Source: Patiria pectinifera
Lineage: Eukaryota; Echinodermata; Asteroidea; Valvatida; Asterinidae
DNA: 64,000 nucleotides
Reading direction: 5' to 3'
NCBI GenBank assembly: GCA_029964075.1
Contig: CM057141.1
Coordinates: 3,782,001 to 3,846,000, forward strand
Position numbers and translations under genes: made by a program. Below the pieces are notes generated by a model, which was not told the DNA's origin, did no database searches, and was given only the letters and a program-made list of their open reading frames with translations. Below, one piece after another: positions 1 through 13,157 of this stretch. The stretch's first letter is position 1; each line of letters opens with the position of its first letter.

Positions 1-544
1 ATTTATACATATTTAGAGAGTATAGTCCATTAGCTTTTCAACAACTACAACATCTTTCCAATCGGGTAAATATTTATTGAGTTATGGCCAATTCAAAATA
101 AAAGTGCCGATTTCTCCATCTGTCTGTTGTTTCAATTGTCATTTTGTTATGAGTGTAATGGATTTGGGGTGAGGGTAGTTTTGCTTTCTTTAATGGTTTA
201 ATGTTTCTTTCTTTATTTGGTTCAGTTTTCTTGTTACTTTTTGCAACAATGGTCATTTATCCTTTTGGAAGTAATGGTAGTCCCGAAAAGGACTGTTTGG
301 TTAACTTCTTAGATGTTTACTGTGCTGCTCTGTCTCTGCTTTCTACTTGGTAGCCTTTTTCACAAATGCAAGTTTCGGCCCGCACTCTGAATACAGCAGT
401 CAAAATATCAGTGGCCGTGGACAAAATGAAAAAGCGGTACTTGTTTTCAATTGGCCATAACTCAGTAAATATTTACCCTATTGGAAAGATTTTTTTCGTT
501 GCTGAAAAGCTAATGGAGTATAATCTCTAAATATGTAAAGATAT
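1..544. mobile_element. Fold-back element with arms of about 108 bp (left end cut by the window)
   Basis: The first about 108 bases reappear as an imperfect reverse complement at about 436-544. Shared words include ACATATTTAGAGA, CCATTAGCTTTTCA and GAGTTATGGCCAATT. The central 330 bp are not self-complementary and encode no recognisable protein. The arrangement is that of a non-autonomous DNA transposon or fold-back element. The outer end of the left arm touches the window edge, so the target-site duplication cannot be read. Confidence 0.6.
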
Positions 545-3500
545 TTGCGATGTAATTTTTTAGACACTGTGAAAAGAGGGCGCTTGAGGGTTCGGGGTGT
601 TGTTGTTTTTAGACACCCTGTAGGTTGCATCATCAAGGGGACTTCCTCAACGACATTGTCAACAATGAACCATGATAATAAAAGGCAAGTGGCAACAGCT
701 TTATAGAGGGACTGAACTTTCGATCCTAATAGGATCTTTCTCAAAGAAATAAACAAATTGGTTCATATCATGGAGTGGCCAACAATAATTTATATGTTAA
801 ACAAGCCCAGATTACATCCAAACTTAACTGTAGGTCGTGTTCGGCACGACCTTCATTTACGTCATCTCATCGAAAGTTTTCCTGCCATCATTTATATCGC
901 AATTCGCCAATAACAGCTACCTAAACCTTTCTAATATAGGCTATGTGATATGAAAAACAAATTATCCACCATTAATTTGTTCATTTAAATAGTCCTATTG
1001 ATATAAACACATAGTTTATCTCAGTTGGGCGTAAATCCCCGAGGGTGGGGAGGATATATGCCCCCCCCCACACCTACTCATTGAGCGGGGGATGGGTCAT
1101 TGGATCATCTCTCCCCCCGTTTGTAATGAGAAACCAAAAAAAATCCGATTTTGGAGTTAACTCCTAACTTTTCAACAGTCCAGATGTACTCAAATATTCT
1201 TTTAAAACGGAAAACAAACGGTACAAGGCTGGAAATGCACCGTTTTGATGTAAGAGTAAGCGACGTAAGAGCGAAAGGTTGCATAACATGTGCATTTGTA
1301 TCACAAACAGCGCCCTTGAGTGCAATGTGGTGTCCAGCCTCCCCCACGCTTTTTAAATTTCGACGTTTGGGCAATTTTATGATTTTGGGTCATCCCCCAT
1401 CCCCCCATTCGCCGACACGGATAAACGCTTCTGGTTTTTGTCATTTAACGAAACGGGACAATGAGGATATTGTTTGGATATTTGTTTACTTTTGCCCTAA
1501 AGCAAGAAAACACTATTTCTGTTCCATTTTTCTTCACGTCAAATTGTTCTAGTGTTAAAATGCAAGTGGAATGGTGGTTTTTGTATGCGAAAAATACAAT
1601 ACATCGCAATATTAAGGCTTACGTGTCAAGCGTGCGGCTACATGTGCAATGGTTTTAAAATTTCAGTCCGTCAGCAGGACGCGATATCATAATTAAAATG
1701 AGTAGTGGAGTAGTGGTGATGACATTTACATTACATGAAAATAATATAACAGCGATAAAGTGCTAAATGAAAATAACTCCCGCTAAGCACAACTCTCGAC
1801 ACAAGACGCCTGAAGGTTTGACAACTGGATTGTTACCAGTTGGAGAAGGTGTATAAGGTCGAGTGCAGCAGTGGGAGTTGTGCAGATGCATCGATTCAGT
1901 TGAACCTGAACCCGACACCGCTTCCCCTGTCACCGAGGCCAGACTGGCTGGTGTTTCGTGCTCCCTCTTGCACTCAAACGCAAAGTGTAAATTTAGCCCC
2001 CTTAAATTGAAATTTACCGCAGGGGTTTGTAACGGATAGGATCAGGAGGCGATGTCGCAGAGCGTGCATTATCCAAGTCATTGGCTTTTTTTCAAAAAAT
2101 ATCGGTTCTGGTCGTCATCCAACAACCAAACAGCTACACGAACTATACTAGGAATATGTTTACGTACCGACCAAAAAAAATTAAGCAGAGTCTGTTTATA
2201 CTGTGAAAAGGTCTACATAATGTTTGTAGCCCCGTACAGGCTCAGACAAAATACCATAAAAATGCTCAAAATCTACCTTTGATGCAGTGACAATGGGAAC
2301 TTTTTGCACCATCTGCAGAGAGATATAAACATAGTAGGCCCTTAATCTACCAATTTCACTCCCGGGCAATTTACAGTATAGTGTCGTTACCGTAATTTTG
2401 TTTTCTCAAATTTCAAATGAAACGTAAATCCAATCCATTCAGACCCAGGGCCAAAGCTATTACGCACGGATTTACTGTATGATAGCAACTGTCATCATGC
2501 GTGCTTGTGTTTGGTTCGTGGCAGAAGATTTCTCGATCTTCCTGAAAGAAGGAGGCCATCATAGTGGTTAGCCTCGTCGATCCACTAGAATGATGGCAAG
2601 GTGAAAAGTAGATTTTCGCTACTACATAGGATCAAGCAAGGCCCTCTGTCAGACTTATAAAACCACCTCTGGGATAGCAGTTAGCGTGATTGGATTTCTG
2701 AAGCGTCCTTTTAGAGAAGGGCGGTCGAGGTGTCCCAAGTCCCAACTATAATACAGACTACTCTCCGGGTCATACGTACATCGCCAGCATTAGGCTTAAC
2801 GAGCTGACACAGTGCACAAGATATACAGCGCGTCCCAAAATACCCGCAACTTTCTTCTTCTTTTTTTTTTGCTAGGCTCTAGCGTCGGCACGGAAACACG
2901 TCACGGTACCGCCATTATTTTTTATACCATTTTAAAGCTGGAATCTGAACTGTATCCCTGGCGAGTATTGGTTTGCTATTTAAAGGAGTTTTAACATTAT
3001 TTGTGTTCAAATTACCGGGCATGTCGAAAACGAACTCAATCGATTTCATGGGAAACCGATGATGCGGTACATCAGATGCAAACTCGAGTCACCCTTTGAA
3101 CGCTCTTTTTGAATAGGTTCATACTTGCACATGAATTTCAAAATTGAACTTGAAACGAAGACCAATATTGTGCGGGTCCCAAAAAATACGGCGTGGGTTC
3201 GGGGCCCGCTTAAGGGACCGGAAAAATTTTGGATTCTAGATGCTCTGTGGTGCGATCTGAGGCAATTTCTGACCACTTTGACCATTTTTTTAAAGGAAAA
3301 GATGGTGGTGTACGCAGTGCCTGCCTTTATTGCAACGTGAGCTAAAAAAAAAAAATTGGGTTCGTTATTTTTTTCGGGGGGGCATGGCCCCCGTTGCCCC
3401 CCCCCCCCCCGGATCCGCCCTTGACTACGATGTCAAATCATGCATGTCACTTAGGGGCTTGCACATGATTCTGTTATATAACTATGCAGCCATCCATAGC

Positions 3501-4667
3501 TACATATATCATGTTGCAAAATCATTGTGGCAATTTGTGAACAAATTTTAGGTAAGCCCTGTAAACGAGGGCCTCACTATAGAAGTGAGAACATTTATTT
3601 CAAATTTTCTAAATAGATCTTTAATACTGGATGAGCAAATTTACGACAACATTTAGGTATAAGGTAAAGCGAGTTGCTTTTGCACCCTAACCTACTGACA
3701 GACAAGCGACCATGACCGGAAACAGTGGCAACACATGACAAAGGACAAAACACACACATTTACGGACACACCCAGGTTTGTTTATGGTGTAAATCGAGGC
3801 TTTCCGATTGTTCATCATCATCGATACTTTGTTTATACTCTAACTTTGTTTGCAACAGCTCCCAATAGTGACGACGTTAGGTCGTCCTCGATTTGGTTCA
3901 TGTCTTTAATTACTCGATGAAGCTTCACATGTGTTGTTTTGTGTCCTCGATTTACACCATAAACATGCACACAGGACACAAGCTAGAAAACACTGCCTTG
4001 TCTTGTTGTGAAGATTTAATCTTCAAAAAGGTTCCGAATGTAAATCAACGGCGTGGCACTGACGGTCACGCCTCGGCTACTAGTTTAAAATTCGTCCATT
4101 GAAAATTTGGCGTTCCAGACCACGATCCCATAGTTCGAAAGACACACGGGAAGAACACTGGAAACAGGAGGGGAAACACCAAATACAAAAGGTTTCAATT
4201 CCAAACTCGGACGACGAACCTCTTTTTCAGATATAAAGCTTTCGCTCTTCAACGAATAAGGAAATTTTTTTACAATGCCAAAATTACCATACTAATACAA
4301 TCGTCATGGTACATATATTTTTTCCTTCCGAGAAATTACGACAAGTATACCCCTTTCATTTTCACAGTGTGTCTTGTAAGCCCCTCCAGTTCCCCTGTGG
4401 GCCATAAGGTGACAAGTAATTAATCTAGCTCGTTTCCATCTTGGACTGATATATGTCGGTTCCAAAGGAATTTCTCCCGGTGCCTAGCTGCCGCTGCACC
4501 ATTATGCATAGCCGATTCTTTAGGGTAGGCTGGTCCCAAGCGGCTTTTGCCGTAAAAATGCAGCCTTTGCCGACCGTTTGCATCACTGACGTAGAAATTG
4601 GGGAAATTTGGGTGAAAACGAAATTTTAACTGTTTTTTGGCAGAGTTTGATTCTTCGCTGTCAGCTC
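545..4667. other. Intergenic stretch, no gene supported
   Basis: No ORF here shows a recognisable domain or splice structure. Homopolymer G or C runs occur near 1,060-1,130 and 3,375-3,410. The second run is followed by GGATCCGCCC, matching the end of a G-run repeat seen reversed near 13,170-13,210, so both look like element termini. The rest is featureless AT-rich sequence. Confidence 0.5.
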
Positions 4668-4990
4668 TATTTCTAAGGCCTTTATCTACAGAACTACAGA
4701 TCAGATTGGGTTGAAAGTTGGTATGTACTTAGACCGGGATGTGTTATAGATGAACATTGAATTCATGTTATAATGACGTCATCACTGACGTCACTTTAAA
4801 GGTGCATTTTTCTAAGGCCTATATCAACAGAACTACAGGTCCGAGTTGTCTTAGTTTGAACCAAGACCGGGACGTGTTGTAGATGTAAATTGAAGTGATG
4901 TCATGATGACGTCATCACGGACGTCACATTAAAGGTGCATTTTTGTAAGGCCTATATCAACAGAACTACAGGTCCGATTTGTTGGTATCT
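4668..4990. repeat. Tandem repeat, period about 135 bp, about 2.4 copies, with TGACGTCA palindromes
   Basis: Three successive units begin near 4,670, 4,810 and 4,943 with TCTAAGGCCTATATCAACAG or a close variant, continuing into AACTACAGGTCC. The first two units also carry GACCGGGA-GTGTT-TAGATG and end in ATGACGTCATCAC-GACGTCAC and TTAAAGGTGCATTTT. The third unit is truncated. The palindromic TGACGTCA core matches the CRE consensus, but function is not implied. Confidence 0.8.
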
Positions 4991-6264
4991 CATGGTGTGT
5001 ACCAACATTCGGCTGTGCAACTATCAGTCTATAACATGACTTGAACGCGCATTAACAAAATGCCAAAACAACCATGTGTTTGTTTACAAACATAAGGTTT
5101 GGGGATTTTTTTTTAGGAGGGGGGTGTTCATTTTTAAATCAAGTGCGAAACTATATACAAGTCTTGCTTTGGATGGATTTCGGCACAGCATCAGTGACTT
5201 TGCACATAGGCCTTTCAAAAAAGCAAGTATAATGGGAACAAGATCGAACTATGAGTCGCTGTTCAGAGTTCACTGCAGCCAATTTTGAGCCAAAACATAT
5301 AACCAATCCGAATACGTCATCACTAAACATTTACGAAGGCCCCCTCCAATGGCGAAAGCTTTGTGCCAGCCATTGTGCAAAACAACTGCCCCACGACGGA
5401 ACAATAGTTGGTATAAAGATTTCCTCATTTCTCGGATTTGTCTAGTATGCTCGTCTTTCTCTAATCCTTCCTTTCATCACTTGCTCATCTCTATACGCCC
5501 TCTCTGTTTTCAGCATTCTTTTTTCCAATTTCAAGAAAATGATTCAGGGTTTCTATTATCAATCAGTCCCCTTTACTTTTGTCAAATTCATTCACTGTAT
5601 GAACCACTCTATTGAGTGTTTGAACTACTCCATGCGTGCCTTACTGGGACACTCGTGTCAATGAACCGTCCAGAATTATAACAGAAATGATGATAAGAAT
5701 CAAAATCGTGTACCTGTTCAATTATTGCCGCCTCAGCAGCCCAGTTTCTTTGCAAGAAAACAATTATTTTGCGACTGAAAAGTAGATATGAAACTAGTCA
5801 AATAAGTCAATACCACAAAGTCACCTTCAAGGCTTCATCAGTATCGTATGACTCGCCCCAAGTATATAATACAAAGGGCCAAAAAAGAGGCTCTCCCACT
5901 CTGCGCTGCATGGAAGTCTAACAATCAACAATTAAGTGGCCATGGGCTCTTTGCAAGCTGCACTCCCAAGCTACGGCTGCATCAACCTTTAAAGAGTTTT
6001 TGTTTAACCCCTGTAGCCTCGTTAGTGATCTGCTGTGGCGATCGCGAAGTGCTAGTAAGCTAATAGCCTTTAAATAGGTTCTGTATCAATCTCACTCGTG
6101 GTAAAAACAAAGGTTTTGGCGTCGGTACTAAACTAAACTTTTTGTTAAGATCTCACTCCAACGGCAAGAGCTTGCACGTCAAGCCTAGTTTTAACTCAAC
6201 CGTGAATTGGGGCCGTACCCAGTCTTGGATTTCATTCCCCTAATACAGCCGGTCCCTGACAAGC
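4991..6264. other. Intergenic stretch, nothing recognised
   Basis: AT-rich sequence with short unrelated ORFs on the plus strand, none with a recognisable domain. No repeat structure stands out apart from the start of a CCCAGTCTTGG-bearing segment near 6,215 that leads into the adjacent fold-back. Confidence 0.4.
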
Positions 6265-6455
6265 GAGGTCTCTATCAACAAGATGTATCAAGCCCAGTCT
6301 TGGCAATATTGACGGCGCTACCCAGGAAATTCCGATCATATCTCCACGTGCGCGTATTAGCTTGAATTCAGCTCGCGTGAGGTATACTCGGAATCTCCTG
6401 GGTAGCGCTGCCAATTTTCCAAGACTGGGCTTGATTCATCTTGTATAGAGACCTC
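6265..6455. mobile_element. Fold-back element, about 70-bp arms
   Basis: The left arm starts GAGGTCTCTATCAACAAGAT and runs through AAGCCCAGTCTTGG and GCGCTACCCAGGA. The right arm is its near-complete reverse complement, ending at GAGACCTC. Only about 50 bp of loop separates the arms. There is no coding capacity. Another CCCAGTCTTGG lies at about 6,218, outside the arms, suggesting nesting or a larger original element. Confidence 0.7.
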
Positions 6456-8251
6456 CACCGCCGCGGAAACTCACGGGACGTGTTGCATAATAGGGGAATA
6501 AAAATTCAAATCAAGTCTTGTACCAAGTCTAGTCCATACCATGACATCTATCCCTATTTTTAGGCTCAGCCAGGAGCTTCTACATGTCACTTCGTGGTTG
6601 GTTGGTTGGTCGGTCTGTCTCCGGAAAATTGACCAAAAAATGGGCCCCTAAGTTTCCCATAAAATATAACTACCAAAGTGATCAATGCAATGCCGTCTTC
6701 AGTGAATGTAGTCTTGGCGAAAGTTTACGGGACACGCCCTTTTGTCACGATTGATGCGCATGCGCGTCTATTTTGCTCATGAAGCGAGACATTCTGGAAC
6801 CAGGCCAGAGCTTATTGTGCCCTCGCGCTTGATTCCTCCTTTCTGAGGTTAGTTGTCCGTTACTGCATGGGCAAGAGTACAATTGTCGCAACCGCCCTTG
6901 ATATGCCCTCGGCTCCTATACATTCCTGACATTTCGTCAATTCAATTAGGACTTTGTGACCGTTATGTCATATCAGTCCGCAACACAAGCCGGGCCAACA
7001 GTCGTCAGTTGTCCGCCACAATTAAGGCCCATAATCAGACCAGGTCCGTCCTTCTAATAATAAGAGACTAAAAATTACCTACGTGAATTACGCGATGCCT
7101 AGGCAACGGAACGTATAATGAGCATGCTCTATCGCAACGCAGGGAGTAATGATTACACAGTGACGCAAAATGGAAATCGTACAAAATCTATAATTAGAGA
7201 TGTTCTGATTTTTTGGCCAGTTATTTCTCAAACACTTATCACACACTCGTTTTTGATGTATAAAAATCATCTGTAGAGCATTCAGCACACCTTAATCCAG
7301 ACAACGATAACAAAGAATTTTCAATACAAACAAACAGAACGTCCATACAAACGAACAAACGGACAGACTGAGCGGCCAGTCTGGTGGAATTGCTAAACAC
7401 AAACGTTATTTTCTCAGGCCTTTAGCAAAACAAGCTTACCAACGGGAATGTCGCCAAGTGTATATTTTTATGCGACTGGATCTCGACTGTTTTCGGGCTT
7501 ACTGTGAACTCGGCAAGCAAGATTTTCAGCTTAGGAGCTCTTGAATTAATGTCCAAATTCACTGAAGTGTATTCAGGGTTGTATTAAAGTGGCATCACGG
7601 CCTGAAATCCCCGCAAATTTTATGTTTTTCATTGTTTCCTTATCCTATTCCAAAGGTCTGGTTGCGATCAAGCTAAATGAGTCGTTTGTCGGGAACTTTC
7701 ATTTGGAGATACACAGGCTAGGCCAAAATAGGGCCACTTCGTCACAACACTTCATCACATCTCTAGTTTTCAAACTTCCATAATTTTTGAACTAAAGATG
7801 GTATCAGCATACGGTTTTCACAGCAGTAATGCTGAGATTGTGCTCTTTTTAATCTGTAAAAATTCACCAGGGTCAACAAACAACTCATTTAGCTTGATCG
7901 CATCACTATCCTAGAGTCTTACCGTTCACTAGAAAAGACGAAAAACCTGGTTGTTTTTTCAGACATCGGACGCAGCGGACATGTTGTGACACACGCAAAC
8001 GTATTTCCAGCCGTGTCTAAGCCTTTCAATGTACGGTACACGTGTGTGTGTGTGTGTGCGTGTCACAATATACACAGAGCGCCAAAACACAATGTTGTTT
8101 CTCGCACGTCCGCAGAATGCGATGCACTGCAGGATTCACAATTGGCACTCAACAGCTCGATTTTTTAGAGTCAAAATTTAGATCCCCGAAATTCGTTCTC
8201 GCATGGTTCTCGCAAGGATAACACAAAACGCCCAGTTTTTTTAAGGGAGTC
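6456..8251. other. Intergenic stretch, nothing recognised beyond a short GT run
   Basis: No supportable gene. A short (GT)n run lies at about 8,040-8,060. The remaining ORFs are short and lack domains or splice context. Confidence 0.4.
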
Positions 8252-8402
8252 CGCTCATACGTCCGACGCCTAATAGCTCCGACGCCTCGTAGCTACGACG
8301 CCTCGTAGGTCCGACAAATTAAACGCCTCGTTTTTCCGATGTCGGACTTATGAGGCGTCGGACTTATGAGGCGTTGGACCTATGAGGCATCGGACTTATG
8401 AC
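8252..8402. repeat. Inverted array of a short GCCTC/GTCGGAC unit
   Basis: The left half contains about four variants of CCGACGCCTCGTAG. The right half contains about four variants of its complement, CGGACTTATGAGGCG. The whole block can therefore fold into a hairpin whose arms are themselves tandem arrays. It has no coding potential. Confidence 0.75.
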
Positions 8403-9099
8403 ACGGCCCCTTTTAAAGGGTGGTTGCGTAGACGTTTATATTCTACTTTTAAAATGCGCTTTCTAATTAGCATCATTTTGTTTAAAACGCATTTTGTAGC
8501 CCAATCGGGCGCATTCCAGGACGTGTACTGTTCCATTAAGCTTTGGGTGCAAGCTGACTCCCCAAACTGCAACCTAATTCTAGCGGGGTGTACTCATTTC
8601 AACCCCAGTCTCAATAGTAGACCCATAATGGTATAATACCCCCATAATACCAGCCTATTATGTACCTTAATCCTGTCATTATCATGGTCTCCATACACTA
8701 TGCAGGCCTATCTGACCATTTTGTGTATATTAACTTGTAATGAACAAGATGGTATTTACAAATGGGACCTTAAGGATACATTTTTCTAGTATTAGAGAGA
8801 CATTACAAGAAGGAGACATTTTAGTGTCTCCCTAACGTTTAAACTACCATTCTAGAACAAATTATATCGGTGCAAATGACCTTAAAACGATGGCTTAGTT
8901 CAATGATAGTATATAATACAAAAGTTTCAGGAGTATTTACAAATGGGGTTTTGGGGAGGGATTTGTTATTTTCGAAACATCTATCCCGCGCGCGTTCACT
9001 CCTAAAAGGGCCCATGCAATGAAAGTTTTTAATGCAACACCTGGAAACGCACCTTTGTGTCCTATTTAACCTGATATGAATTGTTCAATATTCCTTTTT
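8403..9099. other. Intergenic stretch, nothing recognised
   Basis: Short plus-strand ORFs only. A TTAGAGAGACA word near 8,800 and its approximate complement TGTCTCCCTAA near 8,825 could form a small hairpin, but I do not assign it. Confidence 0.35.
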
Positions 9100-9595
9100 G
9101 TCATTTTGAAGGGTATTTTTGGTGCCTTTTTGGTTTTGATGCTAATGCGATTTCCATATTTATGAGCAAAACGGTGATTCCGGGCGGAAACCTCAATGTT
9201 ACAGCTATTTCAGCACAAAAAGTTGCTAGAATTTTCGATATTTTGCCGTCGTAAATTTCCTTTTCTTTGGTGATACGTTGTTATGTAAGTACATGACAGT
9301 AAGCCAATGAGCAAGCCTTTCTCACAAATGTTTTCAATGAGAAAATTATGGATTCATAATTTGAACAAAAAACCCCTAAACTGAACAGTGTCTTCCTGAA
9401 TATGACATCACAGCACCAGCGCCCTCAGTTGTCCGGAAAAGCATGGACATTTCAAACGTTTAAACAAGTGCACTTTTCAAAGCCATTAAGCAACAAGGGA
9501 TGTCAAATAGTTTTATATATTGAAGAGGATTAGAAAGTTGCACAAAATGTGTTCCTAAAAAAAACCACAATTATCGCAAGAACCCTTTAATATGC
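9100..9595 (+). repeat. Dispersed repeat family A, most complete copy
   Basis: A segment including TGATGCTAATGCGATTTCC, AACCTCAATGTTACAGCTA, AAACTGAACAGTGTCTTCCT and GCGCCCTCAGTTGTC recurs with substitutions at 11,760-11,975 and 61,770-62,185, both on the plus strand. A fragment of its left part recurs at 30,000-30,070. The copies share more than 350 bp where complete. I see no terminal inverted repeats, tRNA-like head or coding region, so the class is unknown. Confidence 0.7.
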
Positions 9596-11759
9596 ATTTT
9601 ACATTGCCCTGGGTTTTGCAACGCGACAGATCGACGTGAAAGTGAATCTGATAATTCCCACCACGATCGGAGACGACAAAATTTATTATTTGATAGGTTA
9701 CATCGAAATGGTCTAGATCATTGACTTGGTTCGGGGTCCCCTCAGGCTGGAACTATAACCCCAAGGGACCTTGTGTTGTTCAGCTTTGTATGCGTAAACA
9801 ATGATTCAGCGGCCGCCTGCTAAGTGCCGGGTAGATTTGATTACCAGGCCGAAACGCGATATCATTCAGTCAGAGTATTAAAAAGAAAAGCCATCAAAAT
9901 GTTACCCGCACAGTACGAATCAGATATTGCTTTTATACCCGACTCCGGTACCTTACGGCGCCCGTCTTGCGTCTGGCTTCATGCCCACGCACTTATAGAC
10001 CATGTTACATATTTTGTTTACACATTGGATATTGTGGTCACGTGATGCCAACTTCGTGTATTCGCTTAGACTTGGTTCCGAGTCGGTAATTGTTTTGCGT
10101 ACGGTAACCGGTTACAGGCCGGCTCCACGCACGTAAAATATCGCTGCAATGCGCGTAGTCTGGTTCCCCAGATCAAATGATGCTGACTGTTTCTGATAAA
10201 ATTACCGAATTGGCGAACACGTGTTCAATTTTGTACACAACATAATGGGAGTATTTTTCGACGAAGTTCACGGACAAAATGCAAAAATCTAACGACTTGT
10301 CATCAAGTCCAGTATTAGATGAGTGATCGTGTAAAAGTGGTGACATGAACTTTTCAGTGTGGGCAAAATGACATGCAAAAAAGATGCTGAAATGTTTGGG
10401 TTACCCGGCGGTTGCTCGTCGGTTGCCCGTTGGTATGACGTCACAGGGCATATGATCTATAATGATGAAGGACAGAAGATCAAACAGAGAAGAGTTTCAC
10501 AATCAAAGCCCTAAAGATCAGAAGGAATCTACCATTAGTAGAATCTACCTATACCCTAATAACATGGAGATTTTACTACAGAACATGAAGTTACTTTCGC
10601 AGTGATTCAAGATTCATGGATTAAACACGCATATAGAATCCTTTCTGATCTCGTATTAATCCGGTCAATTTAGTTTTGATCTTTATAGAACTAATTGCAA
10701 TAGAGACCATTCAAGCGTCAAACAACTTCAAAAAGATTCACAGACCATTGATTTTGTTAAAAAAATCTATTTATTTCTATGAGGTGGAAAGGTGTTTTTT
10801 CAAGCACTTTTTGGAGATAAACTTTGGGACTTTTGTTTAGGATTCATGACCACATGCGAGTGCAGCAGACAGCAGTGCGTCAGAAACTTAAAAAAAGGGG
10901 GGGGGGTTCGTGTGATATAATTTATTTTTACTTTGAACATAAACTTTTTACAGTACGTTTTATCAACAGCAGTACGAGTTTGTAACTTGGTTCACAATTC
11001 TACATTTGACTGGAATATTGTCTGTGTCAAGTCATAAGTTCATACAAGGCACTACGGACAGAGTGAACGACTTTCCGCCTATTATAGTGCACAATAAGTC
11101 CATATAGCACAATAAGTCCATATACGTGTATTTGCAAAAAGGCAAGTCAAAAACATCATGTTTGATCATACACGGATAAAAAAAACGATTGCACAGTACA
11201 TACATGGGCCGTTTTGAAAGTAAATCGAAAAATCTTTATTTAATGAATTGATTGAGCGCCTGAAACTGATGATGAACAAATGTGTTGGATTTGGTTAAGA
11301 AAATGCAGGAAGTACTCGGCTCGGGTTCTGATGCCTACATTTATATTTGGAAGTGCATGTTATATGCAACAAAAAGTCTCCAAAAAAACTTTGATCACAA
11401 AGCAATAATTTCCGAGCTGATGAGAAACAGATGCACATGGTTCTGTACATGAGCTCTGCATGGCACAGCGCACATTTTCTATAAGTTCATTTTGTAATTA
11501 AAGCAGCTGAATCGAGAAGATCCTGAAGTATGAAAAATGAGGCTTGACTGAGACATCTGCTTGTCAAGAGTGACTTTAAATCAACGCACTACTCCAGACA
11601 AACACTTGAGTCCCGACGAAATGATTCCTTGGATGAAACAGACCTCCCTTTATTATTAATGTAAAAAATGGACTCAGTGGCATGGGGACAGGGAGTTTGG
11701 TTTGAACACCCCCACCCCCACCCCCAGGCCTTGATCTGGGGGCATGATCTGTTAATACA
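9596..11759. other. Intergenic stretch with only a short duplicated word
   Basis: The word GCACAATAAGTCCATATA occurs twice in tandem near 11,089-11,122. Poly-G lies near 10,900. No gene is supported. Confidence 0.4.
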
Positions 11760-11975
11760 CTTGTGACACTGCCTAAACTGAACAGTGTCTTCCATCACAG
11801 CAACAGTGCCCTCAGTTGTCAAGAAATGCAGGGAATTTTTAAATGTTTAAAGAAGTGTACTTTTCAATGAAATTAAACAAAAACGGATGCCAAATAGTTT
11901 TCATACATTTAATAAGAGGAGTAGAAAGTTACACAAACATGTGTTCCTAAGAAAAATTCACTGCACGGACCATTT
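11760..11975 (+). repeat. Dispersed repeat family A, truncated copy
   Basis: It matches 9,375-9,590 through CTAAACTGAACAGTGTCTTC, the CATCACAGCAACAG variant, GCCCTCAGTTGTC, and the block ending in GTGTTCCTAAGAAAAA. The left half of the family is absent. Confidence 0.65.
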
Positions 11976-13097
11976 AAATTGATCCTTTCTATCACAAGTT
12001 ATGCATGTTTTACTAAACGAACCCATTTTTACAGCTGTCCATGGAATACTATAAGTAAGGCTTGCTCTATGTTTGAACTAATCCAGCTTTGAACTCATTC
12101 AAATGAGATTCAGTTTGAGTCAAGACTAAAGCATTATGTTTACTGTCAGATATCAGGGTTTTTTTGTATATTGTACGAAAAATGAATCAAGTCTTTTTTT
12201 TCTGAAATGAAAATGGTGGGTTTTGTCTTTTTTTCTTCGCACGTTTTTGTTCATCAATGCGCATTTTTTGGTGGACAGCAGAATTGTGTGGTACTTCTTT
12301 TAAAAATAGCAATAACTTGTGAATGGAGAAAGTAACTTAATTACGTGAAGTTTTCACAGTTACGATTCAATAACATGTACTTTGTTCCTATGTTATTTTC
12401 ATTGATTGGAGCGAGCCATATATCTTTGTAATATTTTTCTAAAAGTTGCTCACTGTACACTGAATCTACAAAGAAACACACACCCAAAAGAGTTGACCAC
12501 GACCAAAACCCAACATTCTATCATCTTGCTCGAGCAACTGTATCACGAAATCATGATATTTATCGGTAGCATGGACGTTTGATATTTAATCGACAATACT
12601 TGCAGGTCACAAAAACAAAAAAACGAAATATATCAAAAAGCCGAAAGCAAGTAAACTGACGAAAAAGGTGTTTTTTTGCCCGCTACAACTGTACTTCTGT
12701 CCACTCCAGAGAAAACAAATCGAATTATGGGAAAATCAGTCAAATTTGACATTTACCAAATGTGGCTGTTATTCATGACAAACCTCATGCACACAATTGA
12801 ACAGCGAACCACTGGAACTTTTCAAATAAAAAAGACAAGTGTGATTTCACGCCAAAAACAAATATGTGCAATTTCGTCTCTTGCGTATTTTTGTTTTTCG
12901 TAACAGTTGCCTACACATTCTGCTCACACGTCAAGGGGGGGGGGGTTCGCAAGAGGTGGCCACTGGACGAGTACGAGCGACTAATCGCATTGCATTTTTT
13001 CCCGCGTGTCCTGTGGAGTGTTATAAAAAAAAAAAATTCTATGCAGCAGTGTTTCCTTGGTTTGCCAATCGAGATAATAGGCCAATCCAGGTCCGCA
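11976..13097. other. Intergenic stretch, nothing recognised
   Basis: AT-rich sequence with A/T homopolymers and a G run at 12,938. Two overlapping plus-strand ORFs at 12,864-13,262 cross this G run and the next element. They read low-complexity and repeat DNA and are not considered genes. Confidence 0.4.
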
Positions 13098-13157
13098 TGG
13101 CTTGCCAGGGTAGTCTTACTCGCCTACGTAATAAGAAGGTACCCTGGCAAACCGAGT
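13098..13157. mobile_element. Miniature fold-back, copy 1
   Basis: A roughly 60-bp hairpin whose arms are GGCTTGCCAGGGTA and TACCCTGGCAAACCGAG. A second copy with the same arms but a different centre lies 1.1 kb away at 14,241-14,300. Confidence 0.6.

Noticed and set aside
74-256. Lys-rich minus-strand ORF resembling a basic nuclear protein
   Set aside because: It lies across the interior and arm of the fold-back element and shows no known motif.
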